Source: Muricea muricata (taxonomy: Eukaryota; Cnidaria; Anthozoa; Malacalcyonacea; Plexauridae). Taken from it: a stretch of DNA of 64,000 nucleotides. Positions 33,405 through 44,976 of this stretch are shown piece after piece (position 1 is the first letter of the stretch; each line of letters starts with the position of its first letter). The DNA lies in the NCBI GenBank assembly GCA_963855995.1, contig OY979725.1, forward strand, positions 12,070,383 to 12,134,382, in the 5' to 3' direction. Under the pieces are notes generated by a model. That model had not been told where the DNA came from. It did no database searches and saw only the letters and a list, made by a program, of their open reading frames with translations. The translations under genes were made by a program, and so were the position numbers.

Positions 33405-33655
33405 ATTAGTGAGCTCCATATATATCTGGAGTAGGAATTCTAGTCAGTCGGCCTTAAGAAAGGTAAAGTCAAAGATGGCGGAAATTAAAGGAGCTATAGG
33501 GCGCCAATCTCAGTCCTCTGCGCGGTTAACATAGCAACATATCTCTATTTTGATCGCGCAGAGGATTAAGATTGACGTCTTATAGCTCCTTTCTACCATC
33601 TTCAGCTTTTGCACTGGCTTGAGTTCTTATTCATGGTATATATGGAGCTTATGAT
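33405..33655. mobile_element. Foldback MITE (AAAGGAGCTATA arms)
   Basis: Imperfect arms at about 33405-33520 and 33545-33650: AAAGATGGCGGAAA / CTACCATCTT, AAAGGAGCTATA / TTATAGCTCCTTT and CAGTCCTCTGCGCGG / GCGCAGAGGATTAA pair in order. No coding capacity. Confidence 0.7.
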
Positions 33656-33659
33656 AACA

Positions 33660-34555
33660 AGTATATATGGTCAGCACTTGTTTCCATCTACCAAAGTCCA
33701 AACTGACCGTGTCGTCTATTTGGTAGATAGATAGCGTAAATAATTTTAATATGTAGACTATTTTAGTATAATTAGATAATTATCGATAATTTTTGCTTAT
33801 TAATACGTAATTAGACAAATTAGATATTGCCGGAACACCCTTCGGGGAATATTATAATAATAAATGTAATATGTAGTGTGTATCTCTACAAGTGCTGACC
33901 ATAGTATTATAGAACGCGGATCAGATATACAGACCATCAGGCTATATGGAATTCTGGGATTAAACAAATATAGAGTAAAAACAAAATGGCGAATCCGGAA
34001 AAAGAACAATAAAATAGAATGTGCGTGTTCGTTTAAGACCAGTTTTCTGAGCCTGAATGTTTCTATGTTGAGTTAAATGTTAGCTCAACATAGTATTATT
34101 GAAAGTTATATGTAAAAAATATAAAAAAGAAATAGAAAAAAAGAAATCCGTGATTCTTCACATATACTTTCAGAATTCGGCAAACATTAATCTTCGACTC
34201 AATCCAAGTAAGGAGCACTTCTTGCGTCATTCTTAGGCTGTTGAGAAAAACAAAATTATTATTTATCCGGCGTATAAGCTACACCATACAGGCATACTGT
34301 CTTTGAAAAAAAAATGGACGGAAAAAAAATGACACAAATTTACTGACATCAACAACAAATAGCAACAGAAGAGAAGCCATATGACCCAACCCTGATCATC
34401 TAACAAACCGATGCAAGACCTCCTCATACCAGGTACCCTGTAAATGATCTATACGTATGTACTATTTCTGTATGTAATGTGTTGTTTTTTCATTGGCAAA
34501 TTTATATAAATAAATAAATAGATAAATAATTGCATGTATCGAGGGTTTTTACCGT
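33660..34555. other. Unassigned AT-rich region
   Basis: No gene recognised. Short palindromic stretches occur (for example around TGTTGAGTTAAATG...AGCTCAACATAG at 34065-34092). A-runs are frequent. Confidence 0.5.
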
Positions 34556-34556
34556 A

Positions 34557-34677
34557 ATTAAGGCCTGACAATTTAAACAATACACAATGAGGCAAGTCGT
34601 CTAGCTAGTATATTGTTTGAATTACATTCCGCATGACTGAAATGTACGTACAGTATATATAAATCAGGCCTTAGTTT
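34557..34677. mobile_element. Short MITE with TTAAGGCCTGA ends
   Basis: TTAAGGCCTGACAATTTAAA at the left, and ATCAGGCCTTAG at the right, with inner words AAACAATACAC / GTATATTGTTTGAATT also complementary. About 120 bp. Confidence 0.65.
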
Positions 34678-34679
34678 AG

Positions 34680-36245
34680 GTTTCCCGCGTTAAAAAAAAA
34701 GGGTGGCCATGCTTGGGACCATGCATTTTAGTTCACAAATTACACGAATTCTCATTGGACAGGCCTAAGTATAAAAACTTTGCATCAGTGATGAATGGTG
34801 ATCAATGGCTCCAATTTCACCATCCACATCTACACATCAGGCTTAATTTGTTGTTTAGCCTGCGTATCAAGCCATAATGATTATCATTTCTGTAAAAGTT
34901 CTTATGCTTGTGCAGTTGTGCAGCCATGAGCGTGTGACCAAATAGGTTTTAATGGTTACCTGGTTAGATTCCTGGTCCACCCGAAGACAAGAATATTATA
35001 TTGACGTGGAGGTGATGGAGCATAAAATGTGTAATTATCACCTATCATTTATCAATGATATATGATGTTATATAACAAGAAAATATCAATACATATAGTG
35101 CTGCTAACATTTCCTAAGTTTAATTTAATAACTTTTTTTATAAATAGTTCAGCAACGTTTGTTCGATGATGATTTGACGGGTTTAGCCATTCTATGAATG
35201 ATAAAGAAACTTCAGTCAAAATCTGAAAACGTCAGCTTCAATTTATGTAGCATAATTTTGCATGGTTCTTATAAAAGAAATATATGAAACTATTTTGTTT
35301 AAGTATTTTCTATCTAATAAGTCATTTGTCTTTATGCAGATAATCCTTATTGACATTTACCCGTGGGTTTTTTGAAGTCAAATTTAGCTTTGGCGGAAAT
35401 CATATATATTGGTCAAAGAAGATGCGGGCGTTTGCGGGCTGGACTTTGATTTGAGGGTGAAATTTATAGCACAGTCACAGTTGCGCAGTGCATGCAGTGA
35501 TACAGTATTTTTTTTATTTGTGATTTTACAAGATTGCATTGTATTTTGTAAGGCGATATCATAGAATATGTGATTTCCGTGTATTATCTATTCAAAGCCA
35601 TGTTGTACATGGATATGTTGGAAATAAATCTGCAACATTTCCTCTGCAGGTAAAATATATTATATATACCGGTAAAAAACATTAAATGCTACAGAATTTA
35701 TTTTTATACATGTAGAGTATAAAGCATTTGTGGGTCGTAGATATTAGTAATGTAGTATTTGAAATGTCATACATGAAATATCCACACTACATATATGTAT
35801 CTCCAAGATTTAAAATCTGTATCTTCAATGATTAGCATATACTAAATAAATCAATTGATCCCTATTCAACAACAGGGTGTAGTAGGCTGGATCTGCTATA
35901 AGTGTAGTTAGACAGGCTGTCGTGTTAGGCAGAGTTAAAACCTTTGGCTATCTCTGTGGTCGATGCTGTCTCACTAATATCTTCAGCATAATTCTAATCT
36001 TCAAATTTTCCACATTAATGCATGCTCAAGGTGCTAGAATAAAATGAACATTATTTTAGCAAATGATTAGTGGCCAAAATTGATCTTGGGTGGTATATGA
36101 CATTGGTATACAATTTTCATTTTTATAATTAATTTTATAAACTAGGTCCATGGTTTTGAAGTAGATGCAAGAAATTCAGTCCAGTTCTCAAATCATACAG
36201 GTACATAAATATGGAAACTATAAAATTCAAATATTTATGCATCAG
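34680..36245. other. Unassigned AT-rich region before Harbinger copy 2
   Basis: About 1.5 kb with no supported gene, no clear repeat and no splice-framed open segment that I could recognise. Confidence 0.5.
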
Positions 36246-37540
36246 CTGGGGCCGGTTGTATAAAAAAGTAGTTAAAGTTAACTGCAGTTAGCGTTAACTA
36301 CCCTAGTTAAATCCTTAACCGTAGTTAGTTAACTGCACGACTTAACTGCGTTGCACAAAACGCAGTTAGTCGGAAAGTTAACTAATCACGTAGTTAACTT
36401 GCGTGGGGCTCGCGTGGTGCAGTTAACATAAATTAAAATGAATTAAGTCTTGTTTATTTAACAGTGGCTAACAAATTCGATTCAAATAATTGCAGAAGAA
36501 TGCGCCTGATCTGTGATAAAAGCAATCGTACTTTTTTTCGTACAAATACAAACATTCACCATTATTGAAGAAAGTACTAATTCGTTGGTTTGTAAATTTC
36601 AAATGATTTGTCTGGATCACTGGACGTCACATGTGCTAAATTTTGTAATTTGTTTGTCTGACTCGCTGACTGTATCGGGAGTGCCAAGCAGATTTGTGTA
36701 AAGATGTCAAAATGTTTATTTTGCAAACATATGCTAATGAAGAAAAGCGAAGTCAAGACATGTACTGGAAATGGATTACTGGATATTTTGGGACTGATCA
36801 TACTGGTCATTGTTTATGGTGGGGGTTACACTGTCACCTATTTAATAATTAAAACAAGCAGTTATCAAACTCATGTCATACTCAGTCATAGAAGTGGTGA
36901 AATACACGTGTGACAACTTAATGGTATCCTTTTGTAAAGTTTTTGGCTATAGGTGGCAGTTTGTTACAGAAACTACTTCAATATTTTAATAGTTTAATCA
37001 GCAAGGTTTTAGCAAGAGACATTTCTCTTTGGTGCAAACCTCCACCATGAATAATGACTGGCCCTTACAGAATCACAGGATGAAAAATTAGATTTGCAAT
37101 ACATGTTCAACCCAGTGCCAAAATGCAAATGCTGAGAAAGCAAAACATTTGCTACAGTGCAAATTTGATTTTTTGAAACCCATAAATAAAATGAAAAACC
37201 AGATTCACATTAAATTTGCACCTGGGTGCCAAAATGCAAATGCATCAAATGTGCACAAATCATTCAAATGTGTGGCAAATTGTCGAAGCAATATCTGTCT
37301 AAAAGAAGAATATACGAGTTTATATAAATATATGAAGAATATATGAATTTCAAATGATCAAATTTGCACTATATAATTGCAAATTTGTTGCCTTCAATTC
37401 TGCAGTATGGATAAATTTATAAATAAACTCAAGTCATTTTCATCATGAAACCTAATCTGGGTTAGCCTAGATTAAAACCAACTTGGCTAATGTTGTTAAA
37501 GTTTAAATATTTCAATCTGTATGAGTTTATTCACTATTAG

Positions 37541-37836
37541 TAGAATCATACTAGTATACTATTGCAAATGCTGCAATTTGATTGGTTACTCTACTCGCTA
37601 TCTATTCCTCGATAGATAGCGAGTAGCGAAACAATCATCTTCCTATAGAGATTTCTTTTAAAAAATTGCCTGAAAATCAAATTTTTTGTTGAATATTCCA
37701 TGTTTGACCTCTGATTCTACTAAAACAATTAGATTACGAGCTCGAGATTTCTATGCGGTGATAGTTGATGAGGGCAAAGCCCGAATCAACTATCACCGCA
37801 TAGAAATCTCGAGCTCGTAATCTAATTGTTAATTAG
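37541..37836. mobile_element. Two-hairpin MITE, copy 2, inserted in Harbinger
   Basis: Element 37541-37832, flanked by TTAG at 37537-37540 and 37833-37836 (possibly ATTAG). It has two hairpins: GCTATCTATTCCTCGATAG around 37605, and a second with arms starting GATTACGAGCTCGAGATTTC at 37731-37752 (loop GGGCAAAGCCC). The first Harbinger copy has the uninterrupted site near 18948 (CACTATTAGATGG). Confidence 0.88.
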
Positions 37837-38104
37837 AAGGTACACTATATGTTTCAATATTGTGTTATACACAATAATCAATATTTGTTTGATGGGTTGT
37901 CAGATGTAACAAAAATCAATATACAACTCATGTCATATATACTGTATGTATTTGTATCATGTCTGAGGTCATATTTTCCCATGTAACCACAGCTGCCAAG
38001 CTTACAGGTATTTTTCAAGTTGAATTACTAATTACATGTACACAAATTCAAAATGTCTGCCCATAAAGCAGCTAATCCAAAACAAGGGAAGAAAACCAAA
38101 ACAA

Positions 38105-38411
38105 AATTTTAATTCAGTAGAATGCAACCTACTGGTTAATATAGTTGAACAAAATTTAGACACATTACGGGGCCAATTTTCGAGCACAATAACAAATGCC
38201 TAAAAGCAAAAGTTGTGTGAAACTATTTACTTCCCAGATTAACAGCTATGAAAAACGTACACCAATAGAAATACGGGAAAATAGCAAAACATGGCCCAAA
38301 TTGACAAAAAAAAAAACAAATTCTGGGGTAATGCAGTCTCAATGGAAAACTGGTGGACGTCCTGCAGCAAGACCACCAACCACTACCACTGCTAAAATTA
38401 TACGTCTTTAG
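38105..38411 (+). pseudogene. Myb/SANT-like Harbinger accessory protein remnant, copy 2
   Basis: From about 38108 the frame gives FNSVECNLLVNIVEQNLDTL, then RGQFSSTITNA and a stop. A second frame (38196-38411) gives the tail with GGRPAARPPTTTTAKIIRL. It is the same broken protein as at 19225-19520. The role in an intact element is DNA binding of the transposon ends. Confidence 0.6.
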
Positions 38412-38626
38412 TGATGAGCCTGGTTTCGCTTTGTTAGTGGTCTCACTTCGCCGTCGATGAGTCGCGCTATAAAAAGCAAAGATTCTCCGCCAAATCTATA
38501 GCGTTTTAGGAGTTCTTTATCTGAGAAATCTTCCCAGGGAAGTTGACGATTAAAAACTCTAAGTAAGAGTTCCCTTTCAGTATTATCTCGCTCACAAAAG
38601 TTGTTCACTCTTAATACAGCCGCCAT
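38408..38626 (-). pseudogene. Harbinger transposase N-terminal fragment (72 codons)
   Basis: A clean ORF starting MAAVLRVNNFCERDN, with KELLKRYRFGGESLLFIARL and DGEVRPLTKRNQAHH. This order (helical start, RYRF, L..L, then R..RN.A) is that of the N-terminal region of HARBI1/Harbinger nucleases. The DDE catalytic core is missing: the frame runs into the Myb gene tail through an internal deletion. It cannot be an active nuclease. Confidence 0.7.
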
Positions 38627-38813
38627 ATTTAACTAGGTTTTGAGAAGTTAACTATGCCATTGAGGATAGTTAACTTTAACTACTTTTTAACTGCAGTTAA
38701 CGCTAACTGCCTTTTTGTACAACCGGCCTAACTACGTGATTAAAGTTAACCACTATTTAACTACTTTTTGGGTAGTTAAAAAGCAGTTAAGAGCTTTATA
38801 CAACCGGCCCCTG

Positions 38814-39430
38814 AGTTTACAAAAGACATAAATTCAAGACTTTAAACGAAAAAAGGGGTTTAGAAAACGTTTTGAATAAAGGAAAAAAGATTTTATGGGA
38901 CTTTTTACGTAAAAGATGACACAAAGAAACAGGAAAGTGCGATAATGTAAATGATATTAAAGAGCAGAAAATACAAGAAATTGTTTTATACGGAGTTTTC
39001 AAGGTTGCTGTGACAAAACTCAAGGAAGACTTAAAAAAGGATAAAAACAATCTCACAGGTGTGTTTTAGCGTTTGAAAATACGCATAATTATGTTAAGTT
39101 CAATACTATTCTGAAAGCTCAAATGGTACCGGAGTTTCTTAGTTTTGGAAGGCAGTTTTTGACAATTTTAAGCAATCGATATTTACAAACAATCACTCGT
39201 TCATGCACTGTAAAATATTGTAGTTTACATAGTTTACATAACTTCTGTTTTCTCAATGTCTTCTGATTTAGCTTCAAAAGACAATGAAAAAAGCGAAAAT
39301 TTGGTCACTTTTTAACGAAATGTTTAGTCATGCGGGCATGCAAAGCATTTCCAAAGTAAATCATGTTCACGCCGTTTGTGTATTATAATACACATCTATT
39401 GTTTAGCATTATTGTGTCACTGTCTTTATT
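38814..39430. other. Unassigned AT-rich stretch
   Basis: No gene recognised. A minus-strand 79-codon ORF (38817-39056) is Phe/Leu/Ser-rich and has no supporting features. Confidence 0.5.
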
Positions 39431-39439
39431 TCATCGTTT

Positions 39440-40335
39440 CAAGAGGGCTGTAATTAATAATGGTAATTGCACTGAGTGGAGTGTAATTACGCGTTGTAAT
39501 CACGCGTTTGATTTCAGACCAAAATTGCACGACACGAAGTGCAATTTCCACTTTATTACATTCATTTTGAAATCTAAAACAAGACACACCTCCCGCCTTC
39601 CTTCCAGTTCTTCTTCGGCGCGGTAGCATAGCAACAGGCGAACAAAATCGAAGGGCATATTTTATGGAGAAGATAATGAACTTGTTTGTGCATAAAATCT
39701 TGGCCAAAGGAATAGCAAGGTTAGTTTAAACATTCTATCAGCTTTATTCGCGATTTAACAGGATTCAACCAGGGCGCTTATATATAAGCGCCCTGGATTC
39801 AACAACGGATTTTTGAGCTAAAACATATTAAATTTATCTGGACTTACTTGTCGCTGCCATATTGCATTTCGAGCTTGTACTAGTTATTCAATGTTATTCA
39901 CAAAGGTTTTATTTCTGTAATGTGTAACATCGTTTGATTTGTTTGGCAACTTAGCTAGTGTTTTATCTGTTTTTCAGTGCTTGTGTACTAGCCTTTGACT
40001 GCCTGAGAAAATGGTATAGGTGATATTAAATTTGTTTATTTTGCTCTTTTGTCACCGTGATCAGATGTTTTTAAAATTTATTTGGTAAATTGAATGCATG
40101 CAGTTTGATTTGTTTTGTTGGCTAGACTCGGCAGCCATATGCAATTGGGACCAAAAAAGATGCGATTAATGAGCAGTTCTTTAATCGCACCCAAAATGAT
40201 GCGATTTGGGGATTAATCGCACTATTTTTGACCAATCAGAATGCTGGAAATACCATTGATTTCAAAATGAATGTAATAAAACTGTAAATTTGACAGCAGA
40301 CATTTTTTATTACGAACTGCTTTGTTTTACACCCT
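39440..40335. mobile_element. Putative non-autonomous DNA transposon with internal palindromes
   Basis: TTTATTACATTCATTTTGAA near 39552 is complementary to TTCAAAATGAATGTAATAAA near 40260. Subterminal words (TTAATCGCACC, GGGATTAATCGCAC) repeat near 40180-40230. A perfect palindrome AGGGCGCTTATATATAAGCG (39771-39794 with its last bases) sits in the middle. Two overlapping ORFs (39363-39626 +, 39426-39707 -) have no recognised product. Confidence 0.45.
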
Positions 40336-40481
40336 CTGACGTTTAACTCCTGATCAAATTCAATATGGCGGATTTATAAGGGCAAATTATTTTCAATTTT
40401 GGGCACTGGCTTGGTTACCAAGCACGCATTCTAGGTCTATTATTTCTATGGCGCGCACAGAGAACTCTATTGTAGTAGTAG

Positions 40482-40800
40482 TAGTAAAAACTTTATTTAA
40501 AAATCACACGCTAGCCTAGTCAACTACATAGCTGGTTTCCACTAGGGGCGTGTGTACATACATATAGTTATATTTACATCACATTACATTCTATACTAAC
40601 GTTTCACAACACAAATAAAACAAATTATAATAACACATGCGTAGATAATAAATATTAAAAGTAGATCAACTATTTATGAGCGCAAAGACGAGTTTTAAAT
40701 ATTGTAAATGTAGCTGAAACAGATTCTTCTTCAACGAACCTGTTTCATTTTAGGATTATCTCCGTCAATAGCGTTGCACTATACGTCTGAGTAGCCTAAC
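40482..40800 (-). mobile_element. LINE 3' end, reverse orientation
   Basis: On the minus strand this region gives the tail end of the same LINE as at 40805-42452: the shared 3' UTR words GGGGCGT, CTGGTTTCC and CACGCTAGCC (plus-strand forms), and a short tandem tail (CTACTACTAC on the minus strand). Only the last few codons and UTR remain, as expected for 5' truncation. Confidence 0.75.
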
Positions 40801-40804
40801 CAGC

Positions 40805-42452
40805 TAAGGTCCTAAAAATTACAGCTAACATCATTGTGCCATCCTTAACATATATTTTTAATGTATCCCTTGAATCTGGTATATATGTAGACGCTTGGAA
40901 ATTGGCTAAGATAATTCCTATTTACAAGTCTGAAGATCGAAAAAAATGCGAAAATTACCGACCAATTTAAATATTACCGGTAATAAGTAAAGTGTTTGAA
41001 AGTGAAATCTGTAGTCAACTCTATGAGTACTTAAACGAAAATACCCTGCTGTCGGATCGTCAATGCGGATTTCGACCCAAATACGGAACAAATGCCACAC
41101 TGATAAAAATGTGCGACCTGTGGCTAAGTCACATAGATAAAGGAGAGTTAAATTAACGGAGTTGTTTTCTTCGATATTCGGAAAGCGTTTGATTCTTTTG
41201 ACCATAAAATTCTTTTGAAAAAACTTAAGAATCAATTCGCAATTTATGATAATGAATTAAAATGGTTCTCATCATACTTGAATAATAGGACGCAAGTCTG
41301 TTATGTTAATGACAAACATCTGCACCTAAAATAATTGTAAATGGTATTCCCCAGGGCTCAATCCTAGGGCCATTGTTATTCCTACTATACATTAATGATT
41401 TACCGGACAATTTAGAAAAATCAACCCCCTTTCTCTATGCGGACGACACACAAATCTCCTCATTTTCAGACAATTATGATACTTTGGTTGAAAATCTGAA
41501 TTGTGATTTACACAACATTCACAATTGTGAATTGGCTGTCTGACAACAAGTTGCAACATCTTTTAAAAAAGTGCAAAGTAATGTTTATTGGTTCTCCGCG
41601 TAACTTAACTAATAAGATAGGAGACAAACCAGCATTAATCAACAATGCTCCAGTTCCTCGCACCGGAACGTTCACTTGTCTGGGGGTTAAACTGGATGGG
41701 AAACTGAACTGGGATAACCATATCGACTCTATTTGCCAGAAGGTCAGCGCTGGAATGGGGATAATGAGGAGAATAAAACTTATGTTCCCAGAAAAACTAG
41801 ATATAATGATCTAGTAATGCCATATTTTGATTATTGTTCCCCATTATGGGACACGTGTAGCAAAGAGCTGCAAGATAAATTACAAAAATATCATAACAGG
41901 GCAGCCAGGGTCATCAGTGGAGCTAGCTATGAGACTCGATCTACAGACGTCTTGAAAAGTTTAGGGTAGGAGACTCTTGAAATGAAGACGTCGTCGAAGT
42001 AAGGCTATTTTGATGTATAAAATTCTCAATGACCACTCCGCCCCAAATCTAAAAAAACTGTTTAACAAGAGAAATGAAATCCAGACTTCATATAATTTGC
42101 GAAACAATCAAACAGATATGACTCTGCCTAACCCAAAAACTGAATATTTGAAACGAACCCTAGGGTACAACGGCGCAAAGTTATGGAATAGTTTGCCGCA
42201 GCATTCGAAGGTAGCTGCCTCTATTTCTTCTTTCAAAAATACGATTGCCGATTTTGAACTGAATTGCACCTAGATTTGTGATCTTATCTACGTTTGTGCA
42301 TGTGTTGGTTTTAACTTTTTATACTGGCTTATGTTATTCTTCTTGCATTTTATAAGTATTCTACATATTTTATTTGTGTGACGCCCCTCGTGGAAAACAG
42401 CTGTAAATAGTTGTCGAGGCTAGCGTGTTTAAATAAAGTTTTACATACATAC
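40805..42452 (+). pseudogene. CR1/Jockey-type LINE reverse transcriptase, broken and 5'-truncated
   Basis: The reverse transcriptase copies the element's RNA at the insertion site. Recognisable blocks in order: DAWKLAKIIPIYKSEDRKKC, NYRPI then ILPVISKVFE, DRQCGFRPKYGTNATL, FFDIRKAFDSFDH, GIPQGSILGPLLF then YINDLP, the catalytic YADD at 41436-41447, TFTCLGVKLDGKLNWDNHI, and the C-terminal tail YNLRN then LKRTLGYNGAKLWNSLPQ. In-frame stops near 40967 and 41155 and frameshifts near 41330, 41500 and 41810 kill it. It ends with a TACA tail at 42440-42455. The endonuclease half is absent. Family placement within the Jockey/CR1 group is by motif style only. Confidence 0.85.
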
Positions 42453-42454
42453 AT

Positions 42455-43145
42455 ACTCATTTTCTCATTCCTCAACAAAACACGTGAAAAAAAATATGCT
42501 GTTTTCCAAAGTGTTTTAGAGCGACAAATTTTGACAGATTTTATCCAGAAGGAGTTAGCGATTTTCGCTAAGCTTTGTTAAATACAATAAACAATGTTTC
42601 TGCTGTGTTTCCCCCTGCGATTCACAACCCATATATGTAGTGCCTGTAAACTTTAACTTGTGAAAGACCAGTGAGAAGCTTTTAGAGAAAGTCTGCTGTA
42701 AAGTTGTATATAAGACTTCAATTCACTATTTTACGATGGAGAAGACATGATCAATAGTAACTACGAGGATGAAAACATGAATGATGATTAATAGTCCAGT
42801 CGGACGTTAGTTTACGTGCATTCGCACCCCCGCCTAAAGACATATTGATATACAAGACATCTGCTAAGACAGGCTCTGCCCGCTGGGAACCAAAGTGGGA
42901 CATGCAAGCTAGACTTTCGTAAAACAGTGAATTGACGTCTTCTATACAACTTCACAGCAGACCTTCACTAAAAGCTTTTCACTAGTCTTTCACAAGCAAA
43001 GGAAACACAGCAAAAACATTGTTTATTGCGTAAATTCAAAGCTTGGCGAAAGTCGCTAACTCCTTCTGGATAAAAGTCGCTTTAAAACACTTTGGAAAAC
43101 AGCGTGTTTTTTTCACGTGTTTTGTTGAGGAATGAGAAAATGAGT
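42455..43145. mobile_element. Foldback element with ~240-280-bp arms
   Basis: Arms at about 42456-42735 and 42908-43144: CTCATTTTCTCATTCCTCAA pairs with the right end, and CACGTG, CCAAAGTGTTTTA, AGCTTTTAGAGAAAGTC, TAAAGTTGTATA follow in order on both sides with modest divergence. Loop of about 170 bp (ACTACGAGGATGAAAACATG...). It starts directly after the LINE tail. Confidence 0.8.
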
Positions 43146-43390
43146 TTGAACCCATACAGTAAATTTTGGTCACATCCGTTCAGAAATTTTCTACTGCAAT
43201 AGAGTTCTGTGCGCGCGCGCGCGCTTATGAAATTTCTCTGAGAATCAGCGCAAATTTTTCCAGTATTGAGCGATACTGTACCAGCACTTTTTATCGTATT
43301 CGATATGAAATGCCCAGTAAGATTCAGTTTAAAAATTTAGATTTTTGTTGTGGCATTTTCAGATGCGCATGTTGACATTCCGAGCGTTAT

Positions 43391-43739
43391 TTAACAAATA
43401 GATTTCATTTTGCGTGCGTCTGTACTGTAATAGATCACAGATGACGTCATAGCGTGTGAAGAACAAAAAAGTACGCACGAGACGCAGTCGAGTGCGTGAC
43501 TTTTTGTTCTTCACACACTGTGGCGTCATCTGTGATCTATTACAGTACAGAAGCACAAAAAAATGAAATCTATTTGTTTTATATTATAATAAAGTTGACA
43601 AAAATCATGCGAAGACCCGCGAAATAAACTAGCTAAATTAGATCACGCCATCAGTTGACGTCATCCGTGCGTGTGTACTTTAATAACACACAGCTCGCGA
43701 CCAATGAAAATGCCGAATGAACACGTATTATTATATAAA
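43391..43739. mobile_element. Palindromic MITE (TTAACAAATAGATTTCATTT), copy 2
   Basis: Same structure as 15093-15443: hairpin with GACGTCATAGCGTGTGAAG words, then the same unpaired tail ending ACACGTATTATTATATAA. The empty site is at about 17115-17130 in the inverted paralogue (minus strand CGAGCGTTATAAAAAACTAT). Confidence 0.88.
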
Positions 43740-43787
43740 AAAACTATACATCAAAAGGAGCTTTGAGGTTATTTTATATAATTTATC

Positions 43788-44289
43788 AATCTCGTTCCCC
43801 GAGCCTGCGATCCCTTGGGAAGGAAACGGAGGCTCTGGGATAATCCGTGATCGACATACAAAAAACTGTATGTCGCCCGTACTGCGCATGCGTTGCAAAT
43901 AAATAGATTCAATAAGCCGCAATATGGAAGAAGGGTATATAATTGACTTTCCATGACCAATAGGCAATATACAAATCGTATCTTTCCGGTCGACAACAAC
44001 AGCCTTTATACCGCTTCGTATTGACACTCCTTCAATTTGAGATTCTTCTTACCCAGTCGCTCTAACGCTTCGTCCAACACAGAATGAAATAAAATAATAT
44101 TTTCCACTGACATTACAAACAAAATAGTACAAATACTGTTCCAAAAAACTTTAGAAAAATGCTTTTGTGGATTATTTCCTATGCATGCGCAGTACGGGCG
44201 ACATACAGTTTTTTGTATGTCGATCACGGATTATCCCAGAGCCTCCGATTCCTTCCCAAGGGATCGCAGGCTCGGGGAACGAGATTGTT
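43788..44289. mobile_element. Inverted-repeat element (ATCTCGTTCCCCGAGCCTGC ends)
   Basis: Left arm about 43788-43893 and right arm about 44180-44289 are complementary with few mismatches and include CCCGAGCCTGCGATCCCTTG and GTCGCCCGTACTGCGCATGC. The 290-bp core has no transposase. It replaced about 30 bp present in the paralogue at 17041-17071. Confidence 0.82.
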
Positions 44290-44750
44290 GAAGGATGTGT
44301 TTTTAATAGAACAATGGCGGCTTATTCTATATTTAAATTTCAAAACATGAATATTCAATGCTATTTTACACAAAAACTCCGGGGTTTCGGACTTGGGAAC
44401 AAGAAGAATTGAATTCAGCACAGTTCAAAACGTAAGTCTATATCGAAATAGTTTATTCTGCAAATTTGGGCAACGTCGTTAAACGAAAGTCGTTAGTGGC
44501 CCACGGCCTAATAACATGTTCCACCATCTAAATTTGAGCGGAATACGCTGTTTCTAATGCCGAAGTCCCGCTATTTCAAATGAGCGGAGCTTGTGAATAT
44601 TCAGCCATAGATTAACGAGTATACTTGGAGTATACTCCTGAAATGATTCAGCCTTTTCTTGCGGAGCTTTCTGGGTGAGTGGACAAGAGCGTAGCAACTG
44701 TGACGGTAGGTCATCATATTTGATATTGCCATTGAGATTTTATACAAATC

Positions 44751-44976
44751 ATGGCTTCAACAAGCATGACAAATTTTGTAACTATTGAGGCCGATATTGT
44801 TAGTATTGATAGAGTCCTGTTCAATCAATTGCCGTACAAAACATTATTGTTAAAGAACGATGGACTTAATTTTTACCAAGAAGCAGTGGCAAAGTTGGTG
44901 AACCTTAAAGTAGAGCTAATATCTCGTGCTGAACGTGATATTTCTGATATCATGTTCAACACTCGAAATAAATCTG
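44751..44976 (+). CDS. Candidate first coding exon of an unrecognised gene
   Basis: The frame opens with ATG at 44751 (MASTSMTNFVTIEADIVSID) and runs through LNFYQEAVAKLVNLKVELIS to NTRNKSG, where AAATCTG/GTATTT offers a donor after 44976; the unspliced frame stops at 45015. The 75-residue piece is balanced in composition and lacks low-complexity sequence, unlike most ORFs in the window. I do not recognise a domain. The exon would end in phase 1, the same phase in which the 48-nt segment of the downstream satellite units is open. No upstream promoter motif is clear. It may equally be a chance ORF or a transposon exon. Confidence 0.35.

Larger units (their letters stand above)
36246..38813. 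mobile_element. Harbinger deletion derivative, copy 2, with CTG target duplication
   Basis: The element spans 36249-38810. The ends read GGGCCGGTTGTATAAA and its complement; CTG lies on both sides (36246-36248, 38811-38813), matching the CWG target duplication known for Harbinger3-type elements. It parallels copy 1 (17464-19938) over most of its length, minus about 300 bp around 37393-37394 and plus a MITE at 37541-37836. It carries Myb-like and transposase N-terminal remnants facing each other. Confidence 0.88.
43197..44515 (+). repeat. Dispersed duplicated segment, copy 2 (inverted copy of 16800-17315)
   Basis: Matches the reverse strand of 16800-17315, split by two insertions: the palindromic MITE at 43391-43739 and the inverted-repeat element at 43788-44289. 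The retained plus-strand ORF includes MAAYSIFKFQNMNIQCYFTQ and LGNKKN, then a stop. The right end near 44510 (GGCCCACGGCCTA) corresponds to 16808-16820. Confidence 0.75.

Noticed and set aside
43717-44412. Several overlapping ORFs of 61-98 codons on both strands
   Set aside because: They come from the inverted arms of the element at 43788-44289 and mirror each other.
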